Positions 38,832 through 51,639 of a stretch of DNA of 64,000 nt are shown one piece after another. This DNA comes from Sindora glabra (taxonomy: Eukaryota; Streptophyta; Magnoliopsida; Fabales; Fabaceae), in assembly GCA_020226215.1 (NCBI GenBank), contig CM035235.1, forward strand, positions 126,501 to 190,500, read 5' to 3'. The notes beneath the pieces are model-generated. The model was not told where the DNA came from, ran no database searches, and was given only the letters and a program-made list of their open reading frames with translations. A program made the position numbers and the translations under genes. Numbering within the stretch: position 1 is the first letter of the stretch; each line of letters begins with the position of its first letter.

Positions 38832-39471
38832 TGGGGATAGAAGGACTTAAACCTTCACAATTTCTAAATTCGATGGATTTTCCTATTACTATAAGTTTTA
38901 TTGTTATTGGTATTGGCATGTGGTGCGGGACTCTATCTTTATTTTTGTTCAATTAATTATTAAAGAGCTATTATACTAGAATGGCATGAATGATTTGATC
39001 AATTAATATCATTTCTTCAATGTTAAATCGATTCATATATTTCATTTGTCATAGATATTAATAAAAAAGGAATAAACAATTTTCATCTATTAGTGTATGT
39101 AAATTAATAAAAAAAAATAAATTCATTATTAATTATTTGAGATAATATTTCAGTACTGATATAGAGATAGATAGGTTTATCCTTAATCCTTTCTTTTCTA
39201 GAGTTTCAATAGAAGTATTCCTTTTCAAACAAAACAAAATGTTGTTAACTCCATTTGTTAAAATAGCTTCCTTTGAGTCTTTATATCTATCCTTTGATTT
39301 TTCTCACTTTTTGAACTTTTCTTTGTTTTCAAAAAACAAGGTTTGGTTCAGGATTGCCCATTGTTAATTTCAAAGTTTCTTTGAATTTGAAAGTTCTCAC
39401 TTGGGAAGTTTGTTCATACCAAGGCTCAATCTAATTAAGTCCATAGGGTCTATCAATTTTTGCCATTCCTT
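38832..39471 (-). pseudogene. trnL-UAA: Plastid trnL-UAA pseudogene with group I intron
   Basis: The minus strand holds both exons of the intron-containing plastid leucine tRNA. At the left, TGGGGATAGAAGGACTTAAA is the complement of the 3' exon end. At the right, CTAATTAAGTCCATAGGGTC (about 39431-39450) and TATCAATTTTTGCCATTCC are the complement of the 5' exon. Between them is a degraded group I intron of about 550 bases, with the intron-end phrase TGGATTTTCCTATTACTATA (38874-38893). Substitutions in both exons abolish a normal tRNA. Confidence 0.9.
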
Positions 39472-40087
39472 TTTTTATCTTAATTATGAAAATTATGTTG
39501 AAACTGTTAAATTCATTAGATAATAATTCCTATAACAAAAAATGTTTTCTTTTAATTAATTTTTCTTATAATTTTTTTAATCCCACTGGTCCAATCCAAA
39601 ATAATTATACCATTTTTATATTCATAATTCAATATAGATGGTATACCATATGTGTAATGTATTATAATCCTTTTTGTCTATCATTTTTCTCATACATTTT
39701 GAAATACGTGAATGGTTAATTCTTTTTGTTTTTTCATCTTAGTTTTCACCTTTCCGAGCAAAGGAATGTTTCATTATGATTAGTATTGGACCTTTCTCTT
39801 TCTTTTATTTTTATTTTGATCTTTTTTCCTTAAGGAAAATGATTAAACATAACAGAAATGGAAATTTTTTATTTTATTTTTATTTTATATATTTTTTAAT
39901 TTTTTATAGATATCTATGATTTTATTTTTATTATATTATTTTATTTTCTATTTATATTAAAATTTTTAATATTTTTATTATTTATTATTTTAATATTCAT
40001 ATTCAATTGAATATTGCAATTTTCTAATTTTTTTATACTTTTTATTCATTATTCAATATCAATATAAGTATTTTATAGAATTACTAT
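39472..40087. other. trnT-trnL spacer (relic)
   Basis: Very A+T-rich DNA between the divergent trnL and trnT pseudogenes, as in plastids. The one open frame here (39486-39719) has no domain. Confidence 0.55.
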
Positions 40088-40157
40088 GCATGCACGATTG
40101 ATGTTAAGTATCGCATTTGTAATACAATGGTCATCGATTCAATTTTGATAGTTGGCT
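40088..40157 (+). pseudogene. trnT-UGU: Plastid trnT-UGU pseudogene
   Basis: TCGCATTTGTAATACAATGG (anticodon arm, UGU) and TCATCGATTCAATTTTGATA (T-arm side) mark the plastid threonine tRNA. The D-arm is heavily substituted. It is divergent from trnL, as in plastids. Confidence 0.85.
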
Positions 40158-40414
40158 TTTCTTTTTCCTTATTTGGATATTTTTCATAGTTGATAATGTC
40201 TTTTGGAAATGAAAAAAATATCAAAAGGAAAAGACTTTTTCCAAGACCAAAAGTCACTAATCTATTATATTATATTGTAGGAACTTTCAATTTTAAATAA
40301 AAAATGAAGTAGTTTTGATCTCTTTAAATCAAATGAAGAAAAGAATTTTTTATTTTTAATTAAAATCTATTTTTAATATATATTTATTTTTATATATTTC
40401 TATATATTATATTA

Positions 40415-40418
<4 letters not shown>

Positions 40419-40497
<79 letters not shown>
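40419..40497. repeat. (TA)n microsatellite, 79 bases
   Basis: An uninterrupted alternating T/A run lies in the trnT-rps4 spacer relic. It is followed by a mixed TATG/CACACATA stretch. Confidence 0.95.
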
Positions 40498-40500
<3 letters not shown>

Positions 40501-40644
40501 ATATGCATATATACACACATACACATATATATACAATATAAAAAAATTAAGGTTTGGATGGGTATTAATATAATTTATCTAATTATAGCATAATACTTTG
40601 TTTAGTTTTGATTTAAATTTATGAAATTAAACAAGGGAATCTTT

Positions 40645-41243
40645 ATGTCATGTTACAAAGGGCTTATTTCAAAAAAAAAAAAAAAACATTGTCTAGGGGT
40701 TTTGCATAGACTAACTACTAAAAGTTCTAGAGTCAAAAGCAATCTTAGAAACTAATCACGCTCTAGTAAAAAAACCTCAATATCATATTCATTTAGAAAA
40801 AAGAACAAGAATTGCATTTTCATTATGATTTTATAGAATGACAATTGCTTAAATATATACATATAACTAAAAAAGTGAAAAAGTCAATCGGTCAAGTTTT
40901 ACTATGATTACTTGAAATCCGATTGGATAACATACTTTTTTAATTAGGTATAGCTTTAACTATTCCTTAAACCCACCAATTTGTTAGCCATAGTCATGTC
41001 TTAGTTAATGATTATATAGTAGATATACCAAGTTATTGCTATAAACCCCAAGATATTATTAAAGCAAGGGATGAACAAAAGTTAAAAACTTTGATTATTC
41101 ACCCTTATAAGGATTTGCCAAAATATTTAACTCTTCACCCATTTCGGTATAAAAGATTAGTCAATCAAATAGTATATAGTAAATGGATTGGTTTGAAAAT
41201 AAATGAATTGCTTTTTGTAGAAAATTATTCTCATCAGACTTAA
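40645..41243 (+). pseudogene. rps4: Plastid rps4 pseudogene, near full length
   Basis: It derives from plastid ribosomal protein S4. It starts ATGTCATGTTACAAAGGGCT, keeps a homopolymer-disturbed FKK region, a REARRANGED frame thereafter, and near its end ICQNI.LFTHFG-like and MNCFL.KIILIRL pieces, closing with TAA at 41241. Its length of 599 bases is close to the roughly 606 of intact genes, but stops and frame slips occur throughout. Confidence 0.9.
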
Positions 41244-41640
41244 TAACTAAAATAACAAAGTTTCAAAAAAAGTTTATTTTGTACTAACTATTTCTAGTAT
41301 TTTCTATATAACAAAATTAAAAATAGAATGGAGAATTCATATAAAGTTGGAATAATGGCATCTATTGTTATTTATGTTATTTGATACATTCTAGTCAATA
41401 ACAATGGTGAATTAGGTAAAGAAAGGTATTGTGAAAAAAGAAATATTCGAACCTTTAGTAAACAAAAGCTATAGAGCAATTCCAATGCTACATCTTGAAC
41501 CATAATCATCTCTCCAACATAATGATTATGGCCTAAAAATTGAGTTATGAGTTATTCATATTCAATTTTTTTTATATGCATATAGAATCACTTCTAAATG
41601 GAAAAACTTTTTATCATGAAAAACTCCCTTTAAGGTTGGA
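41244..41640. other. Plastid-like spacer left of the Gypsy insertion
   Basis: Moderately mixed sequence in the place where the rps4-trnS-ycf3 interval is expected. CATCTCTCCAACATAATGAT near 41508 resembles the 5' side of trnS-GGA seen in complement, but the rest of that tRNA is not recognisable. It ends with TTGGA, the target site of the retrotransposon. Confidence 0.45.
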
Positions 41641-42492
41641 TGATGCGAATAAACTTGCTCATCATGCAAGAGAACTAATTAAACTATCTTGAAAATAGGT
41701 AAAGAAGGAACTTGACCCTAATCGCGACCTATCAGTAGAACTGAAGTTATCAAGTGAAGCGTGACCTTAACCACAACCTGTCGATAGAACTAACACTGTA
41801 AGATTTAGTTCTTAACCTAAGAACAAAAGGGAAGCTCTCAAAATGGAGAAGCACTTAAATTTTCATTATTCATTCAAGTTTGCTTGGTATAAGGAACAAG
41901 ACTCCTTATATAACTTTTTAAAACCCTAATTGAGAATCCTAAAACTAATTCACTAACCTAAATCCAATAAAAGGCCTTCTAAATGACTCTAAGTAAACAT
42001 AATAAATTACTTATAGTAACATGGTAAATATTTTAAAATAAAAATAAGCCTAAACATATTTATCCTAAATTAAAGCCCAAAATGCTCTAAATAACCCAAT
42101 ACATTAAATAACAAAAACAAAGGTCATTTGAAAAATTCAGCTTATAAATACCTACGAAAATTCAAATAAAAATAAGAAATTGGACTGATTTATTATCCAA
42201 TCAAGTCCAAACAAAAAATAGCCTAATAAACTAAATAATTGTAGCCCATAAGTGCAAATTATTCATGCAAATTGGGCTCTCTAAATTGTTGTTTTCAAGT
42301 TGGGCTCATATCATCCTCAAGTTGTAAGTGACCTATCTTAGTGCAGCCTCTATTTCATGTTGATCTTTTTTTTCTTTGATCTCCATAATTAGGCCTCATA
42401 AAGCTTGCTTCATCCTCTCAGTCTTATCTCTAATCATGGAACCTCCAATTCCATGCAAAAGATCTTCAGGTTAGCTAGTTGAATCTATATCA
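41641..42492 (-). repeat. 3' LTR of the Gypsy element
   Basis: On the minus strand it starts TGATATAGATTC and ends CGCATCA. It aligns along its length with 47748-48631, with many single-base differences and a few indels, consistent with age. A purine tract (AAAAAGGAGGG, minus, about 42493-42507) abuts its start as expected for plus-strand priming. Confidence 0.9.
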
Positions 42493-45400
42493 TTCCCTCC
42501 TTTTTGGAAAGGATTTGTCTTTGAATCAAATCCATCACCTACATCAAATAAAGATAAATCAACAACATTAAATGTAGCATTTAGATTACCATATTCACTT
42601 GGCAAATCTAGCTTGTAAGCATTGTCATTAATTCTCTCTAGAACTTGAAATAGCTTATCTTCTTTAGGTTGTAACTTCGATTTTCTTTGTGTCGAAAACC
42701 TCTCCTTTAGCATATAAACCTAAATCTAATCTCTGGGTTCAAAATAACTTTGTTGCACCCTTTATTGGCTTGTTTTGAGTATTGCTCATTCTTTTTCTCA
42801 ATGTTTGTTCCAACTCTTGCATGTAACTCTCTAACAAAATCTGCCTTATAATTACTATCCAAATTATCATGTCATTAATAGGTAAAGGTAAGATATCCAA
42901 TAGAGCTAAGGAATTAAAGCTATACACAACTTCAAATGGAGAATAAAAAGTAGTAGAATGAATAATTCTATTACAAGCAAACTCAACATATGATAAATTT
43001 CTCTTTTAAATTTTTAGATTCTTTTGAATGATAGCACTTAGCAAAGTAGTAAATGTTATATTAACTACTTCAATTTGTCCATCCATTTAAGGATGTGCAA
43101 TAGTAGAAAACAAGAGCTTAGTTCCTAACTTACCCTATAAAGTATGCCAAAAGTGACTTAGGAACCCAATATTTTTATCACTAACTATTGTTTGTAGTAA
43201 ACCATGCAAGCGTACTACTTTTTTAAAGAATAAATCAATAATATATGCTACATCATTGGTTTTAGAACATGCAATCAAATGTGTCATTTTGCTAAACTTA
43301 TTAATAATAAAAAATATGTTATCTTTTCCACCTTGAGTTCTAGGCAATCTTAATACAAAATCTATGAAGATATCAATATAAGGTTGATTAGATACAGGCA
43401 AAGGTGAATAGAAATCATGTAGCATAACTTTAGACTTTACTTGTTTACATGTTATGCATCTGTTATAAACAAATTGCACATCACATTTCATGTCATGCCA
43501 ATAGAAATGATTAAACAAAATTCTTAAGTCTTTTACACACCAAAATGTACCACAATAAGTTTTTCTATATAGCATTTCATGCAAGGAATATATAGGCATA
43601 CACAATTTATTTTTCTTAAACAAGAAACCATCATGCCTATAATAGCCATAAGCATGCTTAGAAAAAGAATGCCACACTTGGCCAAAATCAAAGTTATTAA
43701 TGTACAAGTCCTTAATATATTCAAAACCAAGTAATTTAATTTGCAAAGAAGTAAGCAATGCGTTCCTCCTGGACAATGCATCAGCCATAATGTTTTCCTT
43801 ACTATTCTTGTGTTTGATTACATAAGGAAACATTTTAATATACTCCAACCAATTAGCATGTCTCTTTTGAAGCTTATCTTGGGATTTCAAAAGCTTTAAG
43901 CTTTGATGATCTGAATGAATGATGAACTCCCTTGACTATAAGTAATGCTGCCAAGTTTACAATGTTCTTACTAAGGTGTGGAGCTCCTTGTCATAAGTAG
44001 AATAATTCAATGTTGCCCTACTAAGCTTTTCACTAAAATATGCAACCAGTTTGGAGTCTTGCATCAGTACAACTCTTATTCCAATACCAAAAGCATCACA
44101 TTCAACTTTAAAAGCTTTATCAAAATTAGGCAAACATAACATAGAGCATTGGTCAATTTTTCTTTCAAGGTATTAAAAGCCTTTTCATGCACATTATCTC
44201 ATTTGAACATAATATTCTTTTTAACAAGTTCATTTAAAAATGCTACAATAGAACTGAAGTCCTTTACCAATCTCTTACAAAAACTTGCTAAACCATGAAA
44301 GCTTCTTACCTCACTTGCATTCTTAAGTTTAGGCCAATCTCTAATTACCTTAACCTTCTTTTCATTAACACTTATTCCTCTTGAACTAACAACAAAACCT
44401 AGAAACACAATAAATCCTATGTAAAATGAACATTTCTTAAGATTTGTATACAGTTTATTTTCCCTTAAAACTCTAAACATAGAATGCAAATGTTTAACAT
44501 GTTCATATAAATTTTTATTGTAAACTAAAATGTTATCAAAATAAATCATAACAAATTTTCTAATGAAAGAATGTAAGACATGAAAGTACTAGGTGCATTA
44601 GTTAAACCAAATGGCATCACTAATCACTTATATAAACCATATTTTATCCTAAAATTAGTTTTCCATTTATCACCTTCTTTCATGTGAATTTGATAGTAGC
44701 CATTTTTTAAATTAATTTTAGAAAACATTCATAAACCATGCAATTCATCAAGCATATCATCTAGTTTAGGGATAGGGTATCTATATTTTACAATGATTTT
44801 ATTGATATCTCAACAATTAACACACATGCACCATGTCTTATCTTTCTTTGGAACAAGGATCACAACTACAAAACATGGGCAAAGATTCTCCCTTATGAAT
44901 CCCTTTTGTAATAATTCATCCACTTACCTTTAAATTTTCATTGTCTCCTTAAGATTTCTTCTATACGCTGGCCTATTTAGGATGGAAGAACTAAGAATGA
45001 AGTTTATTTGATGCTTAATACCTCTTAAAGGAGGTAATCCATATGGTATTTCTTTTAGAAAAATATCATTAAATTCTTGTAACAAAGAATCAAACACACT
45101 AACCAAAGAAAAATTAAGATCATTAATGAAATAAATATCCTTGGACATAAGTACAAGTAGCTGCTCTCTTGCTATTAAAGCACTCTTAACCTCACTTTTT
45201 CTTGCAAATGTACTAACTCTCTTATTTTTCTTCTTACTACTCACTATTTAATTTTTTTTCTTTTAGCTTAAACTCAATTTTCTTATCTTTCTTCTCTTTC
45301 TTTTGAATGCTTAATTGTTCTTCTCTCATTTTACACTATCTTGCAATTCTAATTTCATTAGCATATGCCTTAGCAAGTTTGAAAGGTGTTGATACAATAA

Positions 45401-45926
45401 TGCTGTTATTCATGGCAAAGGTATATCTATTTTTGTACCCATCATGAGTAACTTTTCTATTAAATTATCATGGATGTTGAAGACGTAGATGTCCATCATG
45501 CATAGGTGCCATATCACAAAGAACCTCATCTTTATATTTGCCAATTGAAAATGAAACCAAAATTTACTTAATCACCCTTATGTCTCCACATTCATTCAAT
45601 CACTATAGTTTATATGGATTAGGATGCTTTGATGTAGGCAAATTCAATTTCTTAACCAACAAGGTGCTAGCAACATTAGTATAGTTTCCACTATCAATAA
45701 TCATATTGCATACCTTCTCATTTACATGGCATCTAGTATGAAAAATATGCTTATGTTGCTCCTCATCACCATCTTGTTTAAGTTGTATGTTAAAAGTATG
45801 CCTAGTAATCAATATGTTTCCATTCATAGGATCTACAATATTAACATCACCATAATATTTCATTAGTGGCATTTCATCATCACTTGAGCTCACATGCTTT
45901 ATGTTTCTATTATCTAGCACAATCAT
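42493..45926 (-). pseudogene. pol: Gypsy pol pseudogene (protease, RT, RNase H, integrase)
   Basis: Fragments in minus-strand order are as follows. Protease, 45926-45603, has IIDSGNYTNVAS with the catalytic D-S-G. The RT N-terminal region at 45244-44930 contains a PYGLPPLRGIKHQINF-type segment. RT palm at 44549-44199 has MIYFDNILVY, where YFDN replaces the usual Y.DD, and a GFVVSSRGI segment. RNase H at 44142-43957 has FKVECDAFGIGI. The RNase H end plus integrase at 43890-43135 has KHKNSKENIMADALSRR, a C..C zinc-finger end (RCITCKQ) and an IDFVLRLPRTQ core. The integrase C-terminus at 42713-42493 has RINDNAYKLDLP and NATFNVVDLS. Frameshifts separate these pieces, so no polyprotein can be made. 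Confidence 0.92.
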
Positions 45927-45929
45927 AAC

Positions 45930-46799
45930 TCTTCGATTTGAACATTAAAAAGCAATATGTCTAACTCTTTGACACATGAAACATTTAATATCACGTGATC
46001 TAAAAGATGAATTAATTTTAATTTTACTTTTAGGAGCAGTAATCGAATGTTTAGCCTTTATATTTTATTTTAGCTTTGAAACAACTTTATTGTTCTTCCA
46101 ATTTAACCTCTATAAAAAGATAGAAGCTAAAGTAAATTTGGAAATGTTCTTAGCCTTTAATTGTCTCTCTACCTGGATAGCTTTATGTAAAAAATCCTCC
46201 ATCTCCATATAATGTTGCAATTCTACCACATTAGTTATCTTTTTCTTTAGACCCCTAATAAATCTAGCCATAGTAGCCTTATAGTCTTCCTCTATATTAG
46301 CCCTAATTATGGTTATCTCCATTTTCTTATAACAATCTTCTGTACTCATGGATCCTTGAGATAGGCTTTATAATTTACGATACAATCTCTATAGTAATGG
46401 CTGGATACAATTCTTTTTCTCATTATTGCCTTTATCTCTTCCTATGTACAAATAGGTCTTTCACTATTCCTATGCCTACTAATGACAAATTGATCCCACT
46501 AAATACTAGTATAATTAGTAAACTAAACTCCACCACCGCTAGTTTAACTTTTTTTTCTCAAAATAGTCATAACAATCAAATACATGCTCTACTTTTCTCT
46601 CCCATTCTAAATACAATTCAAGATCATTTTTTCCTTGGAATGTTGGAATTTTCACCTTAATACTACCCAAATGACTAGCCCTCCTTAATTCACCTCTTAT
46701 TCTTCCCTTCCTAGTACTACCATCAGAATCTTCTTTTTCCTTTTCAAAAGTAGGTTGTTTAGGAGTTCTAGATCTGGATGGTGATTCTAGATTATCCAA
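45930..46799 (-). pseudogene. gag: Gypsy gag pseudogene
   Basis: The minus strand starts near 46799 with a charged leader, then IKVKIPTFQGKND and YLEWERKVEHVFDCYDYFEK, the capsid-type segment of plant Gypsy gag. A second piece (46349-46110) has RFIRGLKKKITNVVELQHY. A broken zinc knuckle, KCFMCQRVRHIAF, lies near 45985-45950, with the last cysteine position lost to a frame change. Open frames on the opposite strand here are shadows. Confidence 0.88.
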
Positions 46800-47747
46800 C
46801 CTTAGGTTTATAGCTTACATTTATTGTTAAATAGTTTTCACAAATAACCTCATATCAACTTCTTTATTTTCCTGATCTTTACTTATGATTAAATGTTATA
46901 GAAAAGATGTTAGGGCAATTTACTAATGGATAAAAAATATAGTATGTCTATGTTTGTAACTTAGATTCCTCATACACACTCTCAAAATTATGAGTTATTC
47001 ACTCATTTTTCACTTAACTTGACTTTTTTCTTATAATAGTCTCATCGCTATTTCCTTTTACTACTTAATTTTACCTTGTGAGCTCTTAAGTAATAACCTT
47101 TATTATTGATTCTACACATTCAAGAAGTAGTAAGGAATTAGTGATAACTCGAGTGAGCAAGAACTAACAAGAATATTAATTGGAATAGAAAATAATAGAG
47201 GATGTGAAACAAGAACTAGATCAATGAAAAGGATTGCCAAATCTAACAATGTAGGAGTATTGAGTCCTTTCATATCATAATATTTTTTTAGATTGCATAA
47301 TATATATTTTGATGCAAAATCTTGCTATTGCCTAAAACTTTTTTGGCACGAATTTTCACTATTTTTTAGGCTTTTTTTTGCATAAATTTGTTTTAGAATT
47401 TTTTTTGTGTTTTCAATTAGAACTTTTTTTTAAAGTTTTATGCATAATTTTTTTTTCAAACTAGGACTTAAACTAAAATAAGAGATCTAAAATTAGGGTA
47501 AACAACCATAAATTAAAATAATAAGACACCAAATAGCAACACATAAGATAAATGGAACTATATCAATTCAATATGGAAATAAGAACACAAAAAGATAATA
47601 ATACAAGATATGAAGGAAGATAACTCAAGAACAGCGATAGGAGGGAAACAACAATAGAACAGAATTTTTTTATGAATAAAATGAAAACAAACAATAAGTT
47701 AAGGATAAATATCAATTGATTTTAAGAGCCGAAACCCTAATACCAAA
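46800..47747 (-). other. Gypsy 5' untranslated leader
   Basis: Noncoding DNA between the 5' LTR and gag, including the primer-binding site near 47734-47745 (minus) and T/A homopolymer runs around 47280-47460. No separate gene is visible. Confidence 0.7.
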
Positions 47748-48631
47748 TAAGTTGAATGAACCTACTCATAATATAAAAGAACTAATTAGACCATCTTGAA
47801 AATAGGCAAAAGAAAGAACTTCACCCTAACCGTGACTTGTCTGTAAAACCAAAGTTATCAAATGAAGTATGACCCTAACTACAACCTATTGATAGAACTA
47901 ACACTATAAAATTAGTTCTTAACTTAAGAACAAAGAAGAAACTCTCACAATGGAGAAACACTCAAATTTTCATTAATTATTTAAGTCTGCTTGGTATAAG
48001 GAACATACCTATTTATATAGATTACTAAAAACCCTAATTGAGAATGGGCCTAATGACACCATATTAGCTTAAAACTAATTACTAACCTAAACCTAATAAA
48101 AGGCCCTTTAAATGACTCTAAGTAACTATAATAAATTACTTATAGTAACATGGTCAATATTTTAAACTAAAAATGGGTCTAAATACATTTATTCTAAATT
48201 AAAGCCTAAAATACTCTAAAATAACTCAATACATTAAATAACAAAAACAAAGGTCATCTAAAAAATTCATCTTATAAATACGTACGAAAATTCAAATAAA
48301 AATAAGAAATTAGGCTTATTTATTATCCAATTAGGTCCAAACAAAAAATATCCTAATAAATTAAACACTTGTAATAAATTGAACTATTGTAGCCTATAAG
48401 TGCAAATTGGGCTCTCCAAATTGTTGTCTTCAAGTTAGGCTTATAACATTCTTAAATTGTAAGAAAATAACCTATCTTGGTGCAACCTCTATTTCATGTT
48501 AATCTTCTTTTCCTTTAATCTACATAATTAGGCCTTGCAAAGCTTGCTTCATCCTCTTAGTCTTGGCTCTAATCATAGGACCTCTAATTCCATGCAAAGG
48601 ATCTTTAGGTTGGCTAGCTAGATCTTTATCA
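47748..48631 (-). repeat. 5' LTR of the Gypsy element
   Basis: On the minus strand it starts TGATAAAGATCTAG. Shared blocks with the other LTR include TAAATTACTTATAGTAACAT and AATAACAAAAACAAAGGTCA (plus-strand reading). The inner edge is followed after two bases by a sequence matching the 3' end of initiator methionine tRNA, the usual plant Gypsy primer site. Confidence 0.9.
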
Positions 48632-48636
48632 TTAGA

Positions 48637-48764
48637 GGACAAAGAAAATTTTAATGTGTTTATTTTTACTTTGTTTCATACTTCTTTTACAATTTTCCCC
48701 TATTTACAAGATTCTTTTCTTTTCTTATCTCATGAGAGGTAATTAAATTATACAATTCATCTAT
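48637..48764. other. ycf3 upstream spacer (relic)
   Basis: Short plastid-like A+T-rich spacer between the Gypsy insertion and ycf3. trnS-GGA is not recognisable. Confidence 0.5.
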
Positions 48765-50877
48765 ACACCTATATCTAAATCTTAAATAAATGGAAATTCT
48801 ATTAATAAAATATTTTCAATCGCAGCCAATATCTTATTACAAATAATTTAAACAACTTTAGGAAAAAAGATGCATTCATTTTTTTATAGATATGGTGTGA
48901 TTTGATTATTTTTTATTTATTATTTATTGCTCTTAGTCTTAAGAGAAAGACGCATTCTTAGAATCAACAAGTGAAAAAATCTATACTTACTGAAGGTGAA
49001 GTTTAAAATAATTAATTGTTTTTATTATTTATCCCCAATTAATACAACCTCATATTCTTTAATTTTCAATTTTTAATATTGAGCAAAAGGTTCTACCTAT
49101 ACTTGTAGCTTAGGTCAACCCTACTTCATTAGTACTAATAGGTAGCATGATGGAATAGGCACAACACCTACGAATTAATAATATGAAAAGTTTGTTAAAA
49201 ATTATTCCCTTCCTTATCAAAGGTTAAGGCTAACAAAAATCGTTAAGACAAACAAACATCCATCTAATTTGTATTTTAGATATCTATATAATCATTGAAG
49301 ATTGTTAAAGTTCCTACTTCTTAGAAATTAAGTGATATTGAGGATAAAAAAATTATTAAAGTTATGATTTTTTTATCCAATACTAATATACTTAAGAAAA
49401 GACTTTTTACAAGAAGGTTGGTTAGAGATTTCACGTAAAAACACTAGCCTTACTTAGTCAATAATGAGAATATAACAATCTTTTATGATTTTATGTATTT
49501 TTATCATTATGCATATAAAGAAGAAGCCATATAAGATGAAAATTTACTTGCAGTTCTAAGTAGAGATTCTTGAAACTAAATGACAATCGTTACAAATATA
49601 AGCTCAATCTGAAAGAAATTATGTGAAAGCTTTAGAGAATTATTATGAAGATATGAGACTAGAAATTGATCCTTAGGATTGAAGTTATATACTTTATAAC
49701 ATTGGCCTTATCCGCACAAACAATGGAGAACATATAAAAGCTTTGGAATATTATTTTTGGGCATTAGAATGGAACCTATTTTTATTATGAGCTTTCAATA
49801 ATATGGTCATGATTTGTCATTATGTATGATTATCTCCACTATAGAAAGAAAAGAAAAAAAAAGAAAGAGCAAATCCACTAAGAAATATTATAATTACAAG
49901 TTATAAAATTATAGCTATAATATAAGTATAAAAGGGCTTTATAGAAATTTAAATATGAAGAAACAAATATGAATAAATACTTTATTGTATGGATAAAGGA
50001 TCTAATTGATAGATGAAGCATTGTAAAGATCAATTATAGAGGTTTTAGGCTAATAAAATAAGAACTGCTTAATTAATATTATGATAGAAAAGTATTATGA
50101 TATACTATGATATACAAAGTTAGGAATCTACTCATATAATAAAGTTGATCCCTTAAAATCTTGAGTAATAATGTAGTATTAGATCTTAAAGATAGTAATT
50201 CTTTCTTTCTTTCTTTCTTATGAAGAGAAAAGACCTTTTTCAAAGATTCTATAGATTTCTATGTCATGTATGGAAAGTATATAATATATGAAATCAAGAT
50301 AGTTACTTTTCAAAAAGCTCGAATTCAAATAAAAGTGGAAATGCTAATGCTTTATTCTTTGGAAGGTAGGAGAAAAGATAAAACTAGAAAATAGACTCGA
50401 TTTTGTATTAATAAAAATTCAAGTTTGAGGTGCTTCATTTTTATTTTTCCATTGAGGCTGAACCTAAACCTATGCTTGAGAGATACGAAGGATAGGACCC
50501 TTTCAGAGAATGATTGAAACTCATGGGATTTAAAACCTTTTTTCTTTTGGTTAAATTGTAAAAAAATGGAATAAATTAAATCTATTCTATAAGAAATCTC
50601 ATTTAATTAGATATGTTCTATGGTTTATTATAAATATAGGACACCAAAAGTATTGAGTGGTAAGCCATATGAGGGAAGAAACTTTCAAGTATGGTTCTAA
50701 GGGAAAAAGTCTACTCACCTATTCTATGGAGAACAAGCCATTCAGTGAGGAGATTCTAAAATTGTGAAGGCTTAGTTTGATCAAGTCGCCAGGTATTAGA
50801 AACAAGCTATAGACCTTATGCTTTGTAATTATATTAAAGCACCAAATTGGTTAAAGATCATAAGACATTTTGAATAA
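48765..50877 (+). pseudogene. ycf3: Plastid ycf3 (pafI) pseudogene, three exons
   Basis: It derives from the TPR protein needed for photosystem I assembly. Exon 1 at about 48765-48894 keeps AATGGAAATTC and CAGCCAATATCTTATTAC and ends at TATG before the plastid intron start GTGTGATTTG. Exon 2 at about 49593-49823 keeps YEDMRLEIDP, LYNIGLI and EHIKALEYYF-type TPR segments. Exon 3 at about 50727-50877 keeps GEQAIQ-like and NWLKIIRHFE before TAA. Both group II introns are present but degraded. Stops occur in each exon. The order upstream of psaA matches plastid DNA. Confidence 0.92.
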
Positions 50878-51639
50878 GAACATTTTGTTTATTTTTATTT
50901 TTATTTTATTTTATTCAAATTTTTATTGTGATATTTTATTTCATTTTTTGAATATTATTATATTAGTATTATTCAGTTTGGATTTTTTATTTCTATTTTT
51001 TTTTATTTGTTATAATTAATTATTTTTTATGCATATCCAATAAAAAAACATATTATTACTTTAGGAACAACCAATCAAAAATTTTCATTTTATCCCTTCT
51101 AAGATTACTTTCAATTTCATTTGGTATTTCGTCGGTATAAACAATAAAGGGATACAATAGAGAATTCAATTTTTTCCTTCTATTTAAACTAATGAAATTT
51201 GAATGACTAAATTAATTAAATATAAATACTAGTATATCTTTTAGTAATGCTAACAAATGCTCATGTGGTTTGAAATAAAGAACATATTCATATCTTTTGA
51301 CATAAAATGAAAGTGTTTCCATCTAGGAATTTTTAATATTGATAAGAATACATTATTTTGCACAAAAAAAATTGTTCCACTTTAATTTAAAGTATAAAAA
51401 AGGTCTTATAAGATATTTGAAAGGTTTATTGAGCATCTAATTGCTATATCATAATAAATTTAAACATTTACCTTAAATTGACTTCTAGATCATAATTCTT
51501 CTAATGAATAACTAAAGGAAATAAATAAGTGGAAAATTGAAGAGAAAGAAAGTAAATATAAACATCTCTTATAAGTTCATAATTTTTTTAAAATATTAGT
51601 AGCTCCCTTTTTATATTTATCCAGAAAGAAGAGGACTCA
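50878..51639. other. ycf3-psaA spacer (relic)
   Basis: A+T-rich noncoding DNA of about the size of the plastid ycf3-psaA interval. No gene is seen. Confidence 0.7.

Larger units (their letters stand above)
41641..48631 (-). mobile_element. Ty3/Gypsy LTR retrotransposon, degenerate, minus orientation
   Basis: Two related terminal repeats (41641-42492 and 47748-48631) bound an internal region with gag, protease, reverse transcriptase, RNase H and integrase in Gypsy order on the minus strand. TTGGA (41636-41640) and TTAGA (48632-48636) are a 5-bp target duplication differing by one transition. A primer-binding site (TGGTATTAGGG, near 47745 minus) follows the 5' LTR and a purine tract precedes the 3' LTR. 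All genes carry frameshifts and stops, so the copy is dead. It sits in NUPT DNA between rps4 and ycf3 and is younger than the NUPT. Confidence 0.93.

Noticed and set aside
41480..41530. A trnS-GGA pseudogene
   Set aside because: Only the CATCTCTCC edge fits; the anticodon and T-arm sequences are not recognisable.
45976..46660. Plus-strand open frames of 78 and 87 codons
   Set aside because: They are antisense shadows of the Gypsy gag and protease region.
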